Shown: in pieces, positions 37,029 through 47,945 of the stretch | Layout of the letters: each line of letters starts with the position of its first letter | How positions within the stretch are numbered: position 1 is the first letter of the stretch | Assembly (NCBI GenBank): GCA_037576195.1 | Contig: CM075102.1 | Span: 27,214,745-27,278,744 of the forward strand | Reading direction: 5' to 3' | DNA from: Phytoseiulus persimilis | Lineage: Eukaryota > Arthropoda > Arachnida > Mesostigmata > Phytoseiidae | DNA: 64,000 nt | The notes under the pieces: generated by a model | Told to the model about the DNA's origin: nothing | Database searches by the model: none | What the model saw: the letters and a program-made list of their open reading frames with translations, nothing else | Program-made: the position numbers and the translations under genes

Positions 37029-37984
37029 TCATACGGCGGCTCTGTTATGCGAATCGGATGACGCCACATCATTCTGAGCTCCCTCGGGCTCGGAGTCCGA
37101 ATCTTCAAATCCTTCGAGATCTCCCATCCAGCCCTTCATCTTTTTCGGTTCGGACGCAGCAGACTTCTTCTCCGAGTGCACTTTGCTTCCCGATGGTCCA
37201 GGTTCAGCCTGCAATATCGATCGATGGAATGTTTTTGAAGTTACGATTGTTTTCGAGGGTGCATTAGAACAGATGTCAAGGAAGAGCTTGCCGAATGGCT
37301 GATGCGTTCACTCACTTCGGCGAAAGCTTGTTCAACAGCTTGCTCTACGCTCTCGGGAATCTCTTGAAGATCCTTGAGATATTGCTCGTCGTTGAACTCA
37401 TGACGCGGTTTCGAATTAGCAATACTTTGCAATTTCTTCTTCCTTCGCTCTTCCCGTTCAATCTCTCGTTGTGCTTTCAGCCTGGCGTAGTGACGGGCTC
37501 TAGGGGAGGAATCAATACTGTATTCTTAACTTCGGGAATCATAGCTCTGGATTGGCGGAAAGGTTCAAATTGAACCCAGTAGCAATTGCACGCCCTCGAC
37601 TCGGATGTCAAGACTAAAAACCAAGCACCATTACCTTCTCTCGTCGTTGATAGCTCGAAGTCTTCTTCCGGAAAGATCCCGACAAGCTTCACGGTTAGTG
37701 GTTTTCTCGATTTGAGCACCAATGGCTCGAAGCATCGAACCGAAACCCCCTTTGCCGCCACGGAGACGGGAGCACAAGTCGAAGGTGTCATTACAAAGAA
37801 CCTCATCATCAGCGCGTTTGATGAATCCGTTCTGTAAAACGTAGTACTCCGACTCTGCATTGAGAGGAACACATGTTGACAATGACTCGAATAAGTCTGC
37901 AATGGAGGAGCCCTGTTTCAGCACAACGGTCTCCAGACGACCGCTTGATGGCAACCTCACGAACACTTCGCAATTCACAATCAT
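37029..37984 (-). CDS. SDE2: SDE2, ubiquitin-fold splicing and genome-maintenance factor
   Basis: In yeast and animals SDE2 is made as a ubiquitin-like fold joined to a C-terminal part; cleavage after the GG of GGKGG yields a form that acts with the spliceosome and, in humans, at PCNA and telomeres. Exons on the minus strand: 37984-37635, 37499-37316, 37208-37029, with donors gaag|gtaatg and gaa|gtgagt and acceptors ccctag|a and attgcag|gct; total 237 residues. The first exon encodes a ubiquitin-like fold (about residues 1-75), then [20 protein letters not shown] and [15 protein letters not shown], nearly invariant in the family. A basic helical stretch [14 protein letters not shown] and an acidic tail [14 protein letters not shown] follow. 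The C-terminal SAP-like domain of vertebrate SDE2 is absent, so the protein is short. Start ATG is the only one upstream of the ubiquitin fold in frame. Confidence 0.93.
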
Positions 37985-38040
37985 CCTTCCGCTATGATGG
38001 TCCTGTTTATCGCAAGAATAGCTTTGGCCGTATGTTCGAG

Positions 38041-38361
38041 TTACAGTGCCTCAAGGTCTGTTTGTTTGCTGGTCAACTCTCTAGCTAAATGCTGACATGA
38101 CGACGTCCTCTCCCACTCCGAAACAGCGGAAAATTTAGTCCATGCCGACCCCGGCTCGTCGCGAAGCAGCTTGAACACTCTACGTGCACTCGGTGGACTC
38201 AGTTGAGAACCCCTTGTTATACGATCGATGGAGTCCAACATATCTGTGACCTCTTTCGGAAATGAATCATAGTCTTGGGTCCAGCTGACATCATCCATTC
38301 GGACGGTCGCGCCCAGGCTTGTTGGAGGTGAGCAACCCTGAGGATCGTATTTCATAAACAT
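38041..38361 (-). CDS. Unrecognised 106-residue ORF directly upstream of SDE2
   Basis: The frame opens at ATG 38361 ([15 protein letters not shown]) and runs to TAA at 38041, ending [10 protein letters not shown]. It is acidic to neutral, contains [17 protein letters not shown] then [14 protein letters not shown], and reads like real protein: balanced composition, two ATGs close together, no low complexity. I do not recognise a family. It lies on the same strand as SDE2 with only 56 bases between its stop and the SDE2 ATG, and a TATA box sits 37 bases before its first ATG. It may be the first cistron of a shared transcript, the last exon of another gene, or sequence removed by splicing before SDE2 (an acceptor-like cag|gac occurs just before the SDE2 ATG). 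Confidence 0.45.
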   Translation of the reverse strand: MFMKYDPQGCSPPTSLGATVRMDDVSWTQDYDSFPKEVTDMLDSIDRITRGSQLSPPSARRVFKLLRDEPGSAWTKFSAVSEWERTSSCQHLARELTSKQTDLEAL

Positions 38362-38397
38362 TCTCTTGAGAAACCACCGAATCAGCTGTGGAACCGG

Positions 38398-38405
38398 TAT
38401 ATATA
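38398..38405 (-). promoter_or_regulatory. TATA box for the SDE2-side transcript
   Basis: TATATATA on the minus strand, 37 bases before the first ATG of the small ORF upstream of SDE2. Position and orientation fit a core promoter. No other TATA-like site lies closer to SDE2. Confidence 0.35.
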
Positions 38406-39498
38406 CAGGTTCTTTTATCTTAGGCGGGTGGCGAGTTAGGGCAGGCCAGAGCAGACCGAAATGCGCCGCTGTCGAGTCGGGCAGTGCGGGATGGAAAGGC
38501 GCGCGAGCGAGCGAAGCGATGCGAGCTGACTGACAGCAAGCGGCCCACAGCAGTGCGGAGGGATTGGGTGAGGTTAGGTCAGGTTGCTGGCGAGCGAGCG
38601 AAGCGAGTGAGCACGCCCCAGTTGAGTCATTGTATGGGCATTGACTGATCTTGCAGAGGCTTGTTAGATAGCACCCCAGGTCCATGGAATTGAATGATCA
38701 TGACGAAATGACAGCCAGCGCCTGCGTATTCCACAGATCTTCTGTATTCTAAGGCCTCCCCGAGTCGATTTATTCTGATGGCCCCGAGCGTAACGAGGGA
38801 CCCGATCTCGCAGAGGCTACAACTATACTTTGCGAGAGGTCTGACGCGGGTATGTTTCGATCTCAGTTCTCCTCTCTACACCTCCTCTCCCAACCGTCAA
38901 TTCGCCATTTCGGCGTGTTCTGACTATGTTGTTTTTTCGCGCAACCCGCCTAAAGCAAAAATTCCCATATACATGCAAGTTCTCTGCGGATGATGATCTC
39001 GATTGCCTGTGTCTTGAAAGATGCAGAAATCAGAATGAAGGAAGCTTCTACGAATAGTATGGACTTCGTCGGCTTGAGCTCGTTTTAGGGAAAAAAAACT
39101 GTTACCTCTACGCGCAGGACACACCTGCCTATCCACAATGGCTTCCAATGTGACGAGGGTCATCCCACTCACTGCAAAAGGAGGGCGACTAATTCGAGTT
39201 GCAACGAAGCAACACTGTGGAATAGTTTCATCTGTTCCATCTCCAAACGCAGCACCAGGGTCAGCGGTCCAATCGAAATATCAATCGTTCCACGAACATC
39301 GATGGTGAGGGCGCCTTTTTTCGACCGTTTTCCACCTGGGTTCCAGGACCACCATCTATAACATCGCATCACTCTGCTTCCTCCGAATCTGATTTGAGAT
39401 TTAAGGGATTGCGAATTCCCGTTCACTGTGCATTCTTCATGGTTTTGGTGCCTTCACCCCGGTCACCTAAGGGCCCTGTCTTCTAGCAGTCGGTTCTC
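38406..39498. other. Divergent intergenic region between SDE2 and TTC19
   Basis: Contains GCGAGCGAGCGAAGCGA-type GC repeats at about 38503-38525 and 38588-38612. These lie between genes on opposite strands and may include promoter elements and a 5' exon of TTC19 that I could not place. Confidence 0.4.
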
Positions 39499-40443
39499 AT
39501 GACGGAAACTTGGCATTCCAGGAAATTCTCGCGAAAGGATCCGACAGCTCTCTGCCTTGGGGGTATGCTCGCGTTCCTCGGTATGGAGAAGCCAAAGGAT
39601 GATCCGATTGAAAACACCATCAAGCACGGGATCTTGGCCCTTCAGAGAAAAGAGTACAAGAAAGCCGAACAGTTCCTCCATGTTGCTCTGAAGATGAGCC
39701 AGGACGCTCTGGATGAGAATGCTGTCACGTATTGCTACGACGTAATGGCAAATATTGCGTACGAGCAGGGTGATTACCCGAAAGCTGAGAAACTGTTTGT
39801 GGAGACAATGAAACGCATAATTTCGAAAGGGACGGCATTGGACGATAACGCCATCGTGGAAATGTCATTGAAAATCGCCACCATGAACGGACGTCTGGGC
39901 ATTCATGGGAAAGCTGAGCAAGGTTTCAAGTTCTGCATTGACACTCAACGCAGGAAAGCCGCCGGGATGGATGCGGAGACGAGTGAGCTGAGTGACCTCG
40001 TGAAGGACACATATCTCCTTCTCGGAATGTCCCTGGACAACTATGCAGAATATCTGCTCTCGTGCGGGCGGTACTCAGAAGCCCTGCGGACGTGGACAGA
40101 GGCACTAAACATTTCTCGGAGATTTCTGGGACCTGAACACGAGCACAGTTTAGTGATGTATGGCAATTTAGCTCTCGTACACGAACGACTCGGACAAATC
40201 GATGAATCAGTAGAAATTTTGGAGGAAATCGTCTCTATGACGCGTATGGAAAAGTCTGAGGATTCACCAATTTTTCTCTGCAACCTCGGGATGAATTATA
40301 TCATGCAGAGAAAGTTCGAAAAAGCGGAGAAAGTTTTCGCAGAAGCTCAGAGACTAGGGAAGAAATTCGAGAACCAAGTTGTTCTTGACGAAATCGCTGA
40401 GTACCTCACTATTCTCCGCGCTAAAAAAGAAAACGCCACCTGA
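39499..40443 (+). CDS. Ttc19: TTC19, mitochondrial TPR protein needed for complex III
   Basis: In animals TTC19 is imported into mitochondria and clears fragments of the Rieske protein from respiratory complex III; loss causes complex III deficiency. The single open exon gives 314 residues with tetratricopeptide helices: KHGILALQRKEYKKAEQFLH, VTYCYDVMANIAYEQGDYPK, SLDNYAEYLLSCGRYSEALR, YGNLALVHERLGQIDESVEI and LGMNYIMQRKFEKAEKVFAE, in the family's order. The motif DVMANIAYEQGDYPKAEKLF is characteristic. The start is doubtful: ATG 39499 lacks a good context and gives no convincing mitochondrial presequence, while attccag|gaa at about 39520 looks like a splice acceptor, so a presequence exon may lie upstream. 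The hydrophobic stretch ALCLGGMLAFLGM near the N-terminus matches the membrane-proximal part of the family. Stop TGA at 40441-40443. Confidence 0.92.
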   Translation: MTETWHSRKFSRKDPTALCLGGMLAFLGMEKPKDDPIENTIKHGILALQRKEYKKAEQFLHVALKMSQDALDENAVTYCYDVMANIAYEQGDYPKAEKLFVETMKRIISKGTALDDNAIVEMSLKIATMNGRLGIHGKAEQGFKFCIDTQRRKAAGMDAETSELSDLVKDTYLLLGMSLDNYAEYLLSCGRYSEALRTWTEALNISRRFLGPEHEHSLVMYGNLALVHERLGQIDESVEILEEIVSMTRMEKSEDSPIFLCNLGMNYIMQRKFEKAEKVFAEAQRLGKKFENQVVLDEIAEYLTILRAKKENAT

Positions 40444-41073
40444 ATTTAGACTATAGTTATACACTCCGAGCGTGGCAACCTCTGTCCGTCGAGCCCAGCG
40501 AAGCAGCTGACCTCGACTTTCTGAATGTCAATCGCTCGCTCAGACGGGTCGGTCTTGCTCCGCACCAATAACCGCAGACCGTGTCACGGACGTTGAGCCG
40601 AAAGCAATGGTCTCGCATCTTCGCGGGAGTCATCATGTTCAAGAAGTTCGATGATGCCGAACCTGTGATGCCGCCACTGTTGTTCAGAAATAGATACCGC
40701 CATTCGTGCTCTGAGGTTACTGATGATGGGAATCGCTCTCCGTTGCGAAAAACCCGCTCTCCGGCCAGAACTCAGTTGATACTCCAGCAGGTATTCTACC
40801 AAACTGTACCAAGAAACCCTCTCGTCAAGATTTCGCGCCGAAATCAGATGTGTCGACTCCAAACGCTTCCTCTAGTGCTTCGCGCGTTTTCCGTGGTACG
40901 GAGAGGATCGTCTTTCACTTGCTTATCAGTTAGAGTTGATAATTCGCTAGGAACCACATCAGTGGCGAGAGGTCCCAGCCGGCGGATACTTAACGTCAGC
41001 GTCAGAATTTCAGCGAAGCGATCAGGCGGATGATCTCGTGTGCCATCGAAACACTCCGGAGTTATCGGTTTTG

Positions 41074-41079
41074 AATAAA
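41074..41079 (+). terminator. Candidate polyadenylation signal of TTC19
   Basis: AATAAA in a T/A-rich context, 0.63 kb after the stop codon. Confidence 0.45.
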
Positions 41080-43989
41080 TAGAATTTGAGGACTCATGAT
41101 GAGTCATATTATGGTGGCGTTCTATCGCTCAGACTATTCGGTGTACGCTTGGAGGATCCGTTGTGTTGTCCTCGCTCGATTCCAGCCACGTCTAAAATCC
41201 AGTCTAAAGCCCAGTCTTCTTCCCAAGAGAGTTTTTTCCCTCAACATGGGAAAAATTGACAAGCGACCTCTGCAATGTTCTTCATTCAACGTTCTTCATC
41301 CCCCACGGAAGCCAGCTGACTGCAAGATAAAGAAATTTCTTGGTCCCCGCTGCGATCTCCGGCCCTGTGGCTCACACTTCTGAGAACATCCATTCTTTCG
41401 ACACACCCTGTGTCACAGGGGAAAATTCCTCAAACCATTCTGACATGTGCCCTGCTTGAGAACAGCGTGATGCCTGTGGGAGCTAGCCAGATGTCCTCGC
41501 TTCCTCTTCCTGGAAATCTTCCCGAAGTCTTTCGCCGTTCCGCCTCACCTTGACTTCTTCAAAAGAATCGCATCCATTTCGAACTTTCTCTGTATTTTCT
41601 GCAGGAACAGCAGATCACGCGGCCCCTGAACCTTTCCTATCACAGGTCTCTGCAGACCATTTCCAGCACTCCCCTGGGTTCGGGAACATCTGACGGGGGT
41701 CGTTTGACTTCATTTTTTCATTTCACGAAATCTGCGAACTTTCGAGGAATCGTCTTCCGAAAACTGACCATCACCAGGATAGTCTGCAACCTTCATTTTC
41801 GAATGAAAATCCTCATGGCCAGTTCCGAACGTTAACATGCTCTCCCGATGAGATAAACTCCTCCTATCCTGAATCCCTTCTCGATGGGGGGCGAAATTGG
41901 GGGATCACAGAAACGAAGAACAAACGTGAAGAAGACGAAAGCAAGACACAATGAAATTTGCAATTCCGCTCGGAAGGGAAAATCGAGCATCTTCCGAGGG
42001 AGGCAACTTAGTTCCACAGCTCCCTTCTGAGACCCCTGAGACTTTCAATCGTGTGAGCTCCCCTTGCGTTCATTCAAACCCTCGCAGTGTTCAGTATCCT
42101 CTGATGAAAAACTCCTCGATACCTGATGGACTCGTTCAACGACAGGAAGGTCCTGGAATGCTGCTCGGCCGTCCGCATGTAAGTGTATGTATGAGTACTC
42201 AATGTCTCTTTAGTCTCCCAGAATGAATATCTATCATTTTCTATCGATAGCAGTGCCATCGAAGCCGTGGGAATCCATATCGCTTCATACGCACTAACTT
42301 ATTCCAAAAACTCCTACCAGATATATAGCCTTTCATCATGAACCCAGCCTTTGAAAAGAGGCCGCCAAGTTCAACAGTCATGAGTCGTTTGCCCAGTCGG
42401 AATCCGTGTGGTCGAATCCCCGGTTTCGCTCGGAAGCAAAGGCCTGACCCTCACAATCAACCAAACACAGTGGTGGATGCAAACATCGTGCACAACTTGA
42501 GGGAGCTGCTTTGAGAGAAAGCGCGCGTACACTGGAACTGTGGGCATGATAGTTCCAAAAAGACTCACCAGAAGCGACAACGGGCGGGACGGATTACTGT
42601 GGCGTAATGTGAATGCCCCGGGCAATTGTAATGATACAGATTGCGAACGAATTTTGATCGGAGGGAGTCACGATCGAACGCTGCGAACTCCTCATCCTCC
42701 TTGAAATTTTCAGCTCACTCCACAATCCGGAAAATATCGACCGAGATCTCCCACAGGCTATACAGCAGAGAGCAGATTTGTCCAACCTCTCATTTTAGTT
42801 ATTTCCAACTTGTTTCTCCCAGTATATCAGCGTAAGGGCCCCCTTATCTTATCCTCGTGACAAGCCTCGGTCTTTTTCCCCCATCAATGGAACCGAGCAG
42901 GCCTACAGGTCCTAGCGACCGCAGCGATCATTCCTCAAACAGAGCCAGTCTTCTAGGCGACGTCGTTCTCCGTTCATGGATAGATACAATGGAATGTAAG
43001 AGAGGTAGATTGCAGCTCTATTCGCGCGGTAACGGACTCCGAGTCTTCTCTTAGTCAGCTCATACTCATTGATGAGAAGGTTGATAGATGATAGTCGGGC
43101 TGGCAGAAGTATCCATGACCCAGTGAACCTTTCTCTGACCCTCCAATGCGCTCTTCCGAGTCTCGTCTCGCGTGATTCTTCGGTCTCTGATGAGATACTT
43201 CCGGTAAGCTAGGATAGCATCGACCTCTTGCGAGAGAAGGTCGTGTTCGAAGTCTGCCTCCACGGAACGGTTCGGCAGGGGATCTCCGTGAAGTCTTGCT
43301 AAATCCTGTGAGTTCCAGGCATGGTTAGCACTTCGTATCTGCGTCTCGCCTACAAAGCTCTTCCAGCTCCCCCTGGAGATGCCTACAGTTTTCTTTCGCC
43401 CGACCGTTCGATTGCTCATGACCCCGAGGCGGAATGAGGAGAGAGATTCCACGAGCCTTCCTGAAATCGAATAACTTTTTGCGACCAAAACTTGGAGCTG
43501 CTGTGAGCGACCGGAACTGCCGGATTACCGTATATAGCGCGAACCAGGAAGAATTCCTCGATGATTGACTGATTGCACTCCTCCTGTTGCGGCAGCCGGC
43601 TCCGCGTATTCCACCGCGAAGTTCTCCGGCCACTTCGGTATCTGGCTGTGATCTGCTCCGAGGGCCCAGTACCCAGCTTCGAAAGGGCTTACTTAGCTCA
43701 TAGCTCACCATTTTCGGTATGTGGTTCTACTTCTCAAATACAACCGGGGTTCCGCTGTTCCAAGTAGAAATCGTTCGTCTCTCTAAGAAGCGACGACCGT
43801 GGCATAATACGATGAGGAATTATGGGAAGAAACAGCTCATTGGAGCGAAATCTTGGACTTCCGCTCAACATTTGAACAACCCTTCATCGCTCTTTCGGCG
43901 GGGACCTTCAGATTCTCCAACTGTCGATCAATTATCGGAGATTTAGATCAGCCCAGGCAGAGCACCTCGACGTATCTACGATGCGGGGG
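41080..43989. other. Gene-free stretch before the transposon block
   Basis: No motif recognised. Minus-strand frames at 43066-43711 are longer than average and read DLLSQEVDAILAYRKYL in part. They may be decayed transposon sequence, but I cannot assign them. Confidence 0.4.
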
Positions 43990-46202
43990 AATCTAGGAGC
44001 AGAAGTGAAGGCTGGCCGAGGCTGAGCTTTGAATATATGGTCTAAGAACCGAACGAGCGAAGATACGAGATTTCCGCCGTAGAGCTGCGCTGGAGAGCCT
44101 CAAGACCCAAAATGCACTTCGCAGACCAAGCCTTAGCGTTGATCTTGTTACTCTCGCTGTCAAGAAACAGTACCAGTGACTCCGACTGGGCGCCAAGAAG
44201 ATAGGCTCCGTTATGACCCCATCCTACAATGTCGAGCGCGCGGCTGAGCGGGAATGGTGTCCATGTACCTTGTCAGCACGCTAAAATCTTCCGGAGTGAC
44301 CCTCGAGAATCTTCTGAATCACACCGCTCGGAGATGGCTGACGTCAGTGGCTGATGTCACTTCCGACAGCTTACAACGGGGAGTAAGGCTGATAAACAGA
44401 TGGGGCTGTGACGGGCAATCAGGTTACAGTGAACATCAGCAAGTCCTCGCCGATCCAACGAGTCGTGGCAGCAAATTTTCCCAAACTAACTTATGCTAAT
44501 TCAGTCACGACGATGACTAAGAAGACAAGTGACGAGTTGGAGAAGACCCAACGGCGCGCAGCGCGATGGGCACTTGGCATCACCGGGTGGGATGATGCCA
44601 ATGAATTTCTTGAGTCCGAACTCAATTGGTCATCCTTCGAAGCTCGGTAGGCCAAGAGTTAACTCAAGTATTGGGTGCGTGCAAAAGTTCTAAGCGCTAA
44701 ACTTTGACAGCTCATAATCCCGCTCCCAGAGGTCGCAGACAGATCATAAAATACTAAAAATACGCAGAATTCAGTCAGCTTTCAGATGCTGTCTGATTCA
44801 ACAAACGGCCTGCCCACACTGACGGCTTTACTGAAAGGGTCGGAAATCGAAAAATCGCGATTCTCCGATTCGGGCGAAACTAAGATTATGACCTCCTGTT
44901 TTCTCTTCGGAACCACGGAGCTCGTGGAAAATCAAGCTGTTTAGAAAAAAAATTGAAATTGAAATAGCACACCCCATAGCTGGGCTCAAAGCTTCGAAAT
45001 ATGTCATCTGATCCAATTTTTGATTCGCTGCCACTGGCACGATTTTCCCTGGAAACTCTTGGAAAGCCTGAAATTGGATAATATGAAATGTTTTTGAAAC
45101 CTTGAACCCGGTTATAGCATGTGCATGTGAGTATCTCAAATTGGCTCGTCTTTTGGGGTAGATGGAGCATTTTTGGAAAAAGCCCATTGTTTTCCTATTT
45201 ACTCAGCATAGATCGAGAGGGCTAAAAATCGAAACTTACGAAGCCGATATCTCCGCTTGGCCGCGGCCGAATCGCTCATTCCTTTTTTGGAAACAGCTTG
45301 ATTTTCGACGAACTTCGTGGTTCCGAAGAGGAAACAGGGGGTCATATTCTCAGTTTCGCCGGAATCGAAAAATCGCGATCTTTCGATTTCCGACCCTTTC
45401 AGTAAAGCCGTCAGTGTGGGCAGGCCGTTTGTTGAATCAGAACGCAATCTGACAAAAACGCATCTGAAAGCTGACTAAACTCCGCGTATTTTGAGCATTT
45501 TATCCGTCTGCGACTTCTGGAAGCGGAGTCATGAGCTGTCAAAGTTTAGCGCTCAGAACTCTTGCACGCACCCAATTTTTCGCCCGAATCAGTTGCATGG
45601 CAGTCTTTCGCTGGCCGAGAATGATACTGGACATGTTGGAAGCGCAAAACATCGAAACAAAAGCCTGTGCGCGGGTGGGCGAGTTCAAAGTCAAGTTCAG
45701 ATGCGACACATTGCAAATAGAACATGAGACTGGGAGAGCACCTCTCGGCATCTATAATCGTCTGCTGAACGAGAACATCAAAGCCACACAGGACAACGGC
45801 TGGGTGAGCGGGATGGCTCGTAAATCTTCACTAGAATTGTATCGAATGCACGAGGAGTCGAGAACAACAGCCGTTCACATGTACGACAATAGTAGGGGGT
45901 CAGCCCTCCTGGCACTTGCCAGAGCCGGAGGTCTTCCTACGAAGGAGCATTGGTCCCGTTTCTCCACCAATCCGGAACCGACATGCAACAGATGCAACTA
46001 GGACATGTGATATTCCAATCTAACGATGCACACCACACGACGGATGATCTCCTATCCAGCCTGGGTGTGAACATGGAGATGAATCGATTTGCCGTGAAAG
46101 CAACAAAACGACTCCAAGAGAAATGGGAGCGTGAAAACATAGGATCCGCTGAGCTTGCTCGCGGCCGAAGTGAAAGGCTGATGTACAAATATATCATGTT
46201 AT
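43990..46202 (+). mobile_element. LINE copy, RT deleted, interrupted by a foldback element
   Basis: Plus-strand frames give, in order: RAALESLKTQNALRRPSLSV; LEKTQRRAARWALGITGWDD and ELNWSSFEAR (44.5-44.64 kb); after the 905-bp insertion, ARISCMAVFRWPRMILDMLE, GEFKVKFRCDTLQIEHETGR, ESRTTAVHMYDNSRGSALLA, CNRCN, then a frame change to LGHVIFQSNDAHHTTDDLLS. Rejoining the sequence at the TA target restores reading from KY to FARIS. The RT palm is missing. The 3' end is cut by the mariner-like element at 46204. The family is the same as the minus-strand pieces at 1.6-2.5 kb, but this copy is better kept. Confidence 0.75.
44671..45575. mobile_element. Foldback MITE, 905 bp, inserted in the LINE
   Basis: Starts TTGGGTGCGTGCAA after a TA (44669-44670) and ends with its inverse, TTGCACGCACCCAA, at 45575. 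The arms (about 44671-44952 and 45285-45575) match inverted over some 280 bp, including blocks such as CGGCCTGCCCACACTGACGG and CTCTTCGGAACCACG. The right TA has decayed to TT. The centre (about 330 bp) is non-coding. TA target and terminal sequence suggest a Tc1/mariner-derived non-autonomous element. A transcript would fold into a long hairpin. Confidence 0.85.
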
Positions 46203-46203
46203 A

Positions 46204-46778
46204 CAGGGTGGTCAACGTAAGTCGGGAATTTTCGAACCCTTCTTTTGGTCATAACTCGGTCAAAAGTGGACCGATCCCGACAATTTTTTTTTGATCGATA
46301 GCTGGAAGAATGGCGCATCTTTTCCAGCTTGATTCGATTGAATCGGTTGAAACCTCTTTTTTTTGGAGAGCCGCGGAAAATGCCAATTTTTTTTTCAAAC
46401 TTCCTCAAAAAACTGCCCGTCAAATGTCCTAAGTGAACCGATCCAGTTCGTCATCATTTTCTTAATGCAGCAAAGGATGCCCCTCATTCGCTGAAGAAAT
46501 GGCGAGGATCGGTCGGAAGCACGAGAAAAGGCGACCGATCGCATCAGCATCACAAAAACCACTCATCTTTTGACAAAATCTCGTCCTCGATGCAATTCCC
46601 CCCGTATCTCCTTGGGGAAGCCGAATTCGAAAAAACTTCCGATGGCAAAATTTTCTTAGAATGGTCCGAACTATCCGACATTGACCTTTCCGGGCCGATC
46701 CGACAGCTTTTTTTTTGCCAAAAAATCGAGCTTCCTCAGTTCTTCGTCCTGGAAGCCTGAAACAGCCCGAAACTGCTG
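46204..46778. repeat. Left terminal inverted repeat of mariner-like element
   Basis: Matches 47946-48525 in inverted orientation, including GGTCATAACTCGGTCAAAAG against CTTTTGACCGAGTTATCACC and a shared CAGTTTCGGGCTGTTTCAGG near the inner edge. Confidence 0.9.
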
Positions 46779-46858
46779 GAAAGTTGAGTTGGTCAGAACT
46801 TCATCCATTCTAAGAGGAAGACAGTAGCTTCGTTGTTCGAGAAGCGCAAGGATCTTTT

Positions 46859-47751
46859 TTATTCGGACCAGCTACCTTCAGCTTCGATCATTTTCTCCAA
46901 TCTTGACCGGAAGCGACCGCAGGCCAACTGACACTCCTTTCTCGGGAGGTTGGCGAAGGCGTCCTTTATTGCTTCAGTCAGAGACTCTCTGTTCTCGTGC
47001 CGTCGTTTATTGGACTCTCGTTCCACTACGCCCCAAACGTAATAATCAAGGGGATTCAGATCAGGGCTGTTGGGAGGCCACATGTTTCGATTCCAAAATG
47101 AGGGGACATTCTCGACATCGGAGAGCCAATTCTGCACGAGGTTGCTAGTGTGGGCGGGGGCTCCGTCCTGTTGAAAGACGTAGGCTCGGCCCCTTGCGAC
47201 CCGATCCTTCCATGGTTTGACGACCGTTATGAGAAGGTTGAGGTAGACTTCCTTCGTGATCGTTTCGCCTCGCTTGAAGAAATGTGGCGGCATCGCATCA
47301 CCTTCACTTGAAACTACGCCGAGGACATGCACGTTGGCGGGGAACTTCGATCTTTCCACGACGGGAACATCAGATGGCTCTCACTTTCTGTTCGACGGAG
47401 AAAATTTTCTCGTCGGAGAAAAATCGTATCCTACCGACTGCCTCATTTTTCAGATGCCGCCAGGTCGTTTAACGAGATGTTTGGTGTCTCTTCGATTGCT
47501 TCGTCAACCGCATCGATGAGCTCACGGGTCCGCACCGAGTTCTTGCGTTCACGTTTTCTTCCTTTGGATAGAAGCTGCACCAGATCTTGTGACCGGTCCC
47601 ACTCAGCTTTCACTCGGTAAACCATGGACTTCGAGTATCCGGTAAATGCGATGACTTCTTGGGGAGTCTTGCCGCCCGATAGCAGAGCAAGAACCGCATG
47701 GCGGCACATCTCTTCCACTAAATGGTTTCTGCTGGGTCCAGCTTCGGCCAT
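46859..47751 (-). pseudogene. Mariner-family transposase, frameshifted
   Basis: DDE transposase for cut-and-paste movement. The N-terminal frame (47751-47443) begins MAEAGPSRNH and carries a helix-turn-helix: AVLALLSGGKTPQEVIAFTG then YSKSMVYRVKAEWDRS. The catalytic frame (47359-46859) contains VLGVVSSEGDAMPPHFF, YVFQQDGAPAHTS with the second aspartate, and WPPNSPDLNPLDYYVWG with the third, spaced 34 residues apart, as in mariner DD34D enzymes. The two frames differ by a shift, and the segment around 47360-47440 that should hold the first aspartate carries a stop. The protein cannot be made whole from this copy. Confidence 0.88.
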
Positions 47752-47945
47752 TTCGATGGATCACAGAAGTTCGACTTGGCAAGAGACACTTGGTAAGACT
47801 TCTCAACGTGTTTCGTGAAGCACGTGCTCTTCTCAAAATGGTTGATGTTTCCACCGTGGCAGACGAGCTCCGGTGCTCAAGTTACGAGAGCGCCATTCGT
47901 CGAAAGCATGTCCCTGCTGCGTAGCGCGCGCACGACTGACACTCG

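Noticed and set aside
38570-38585. GGTTAGGTCAGG as telomeric repeat
   Set aside because: Only one and a half TTAGG-like units with a mismatch; no array.
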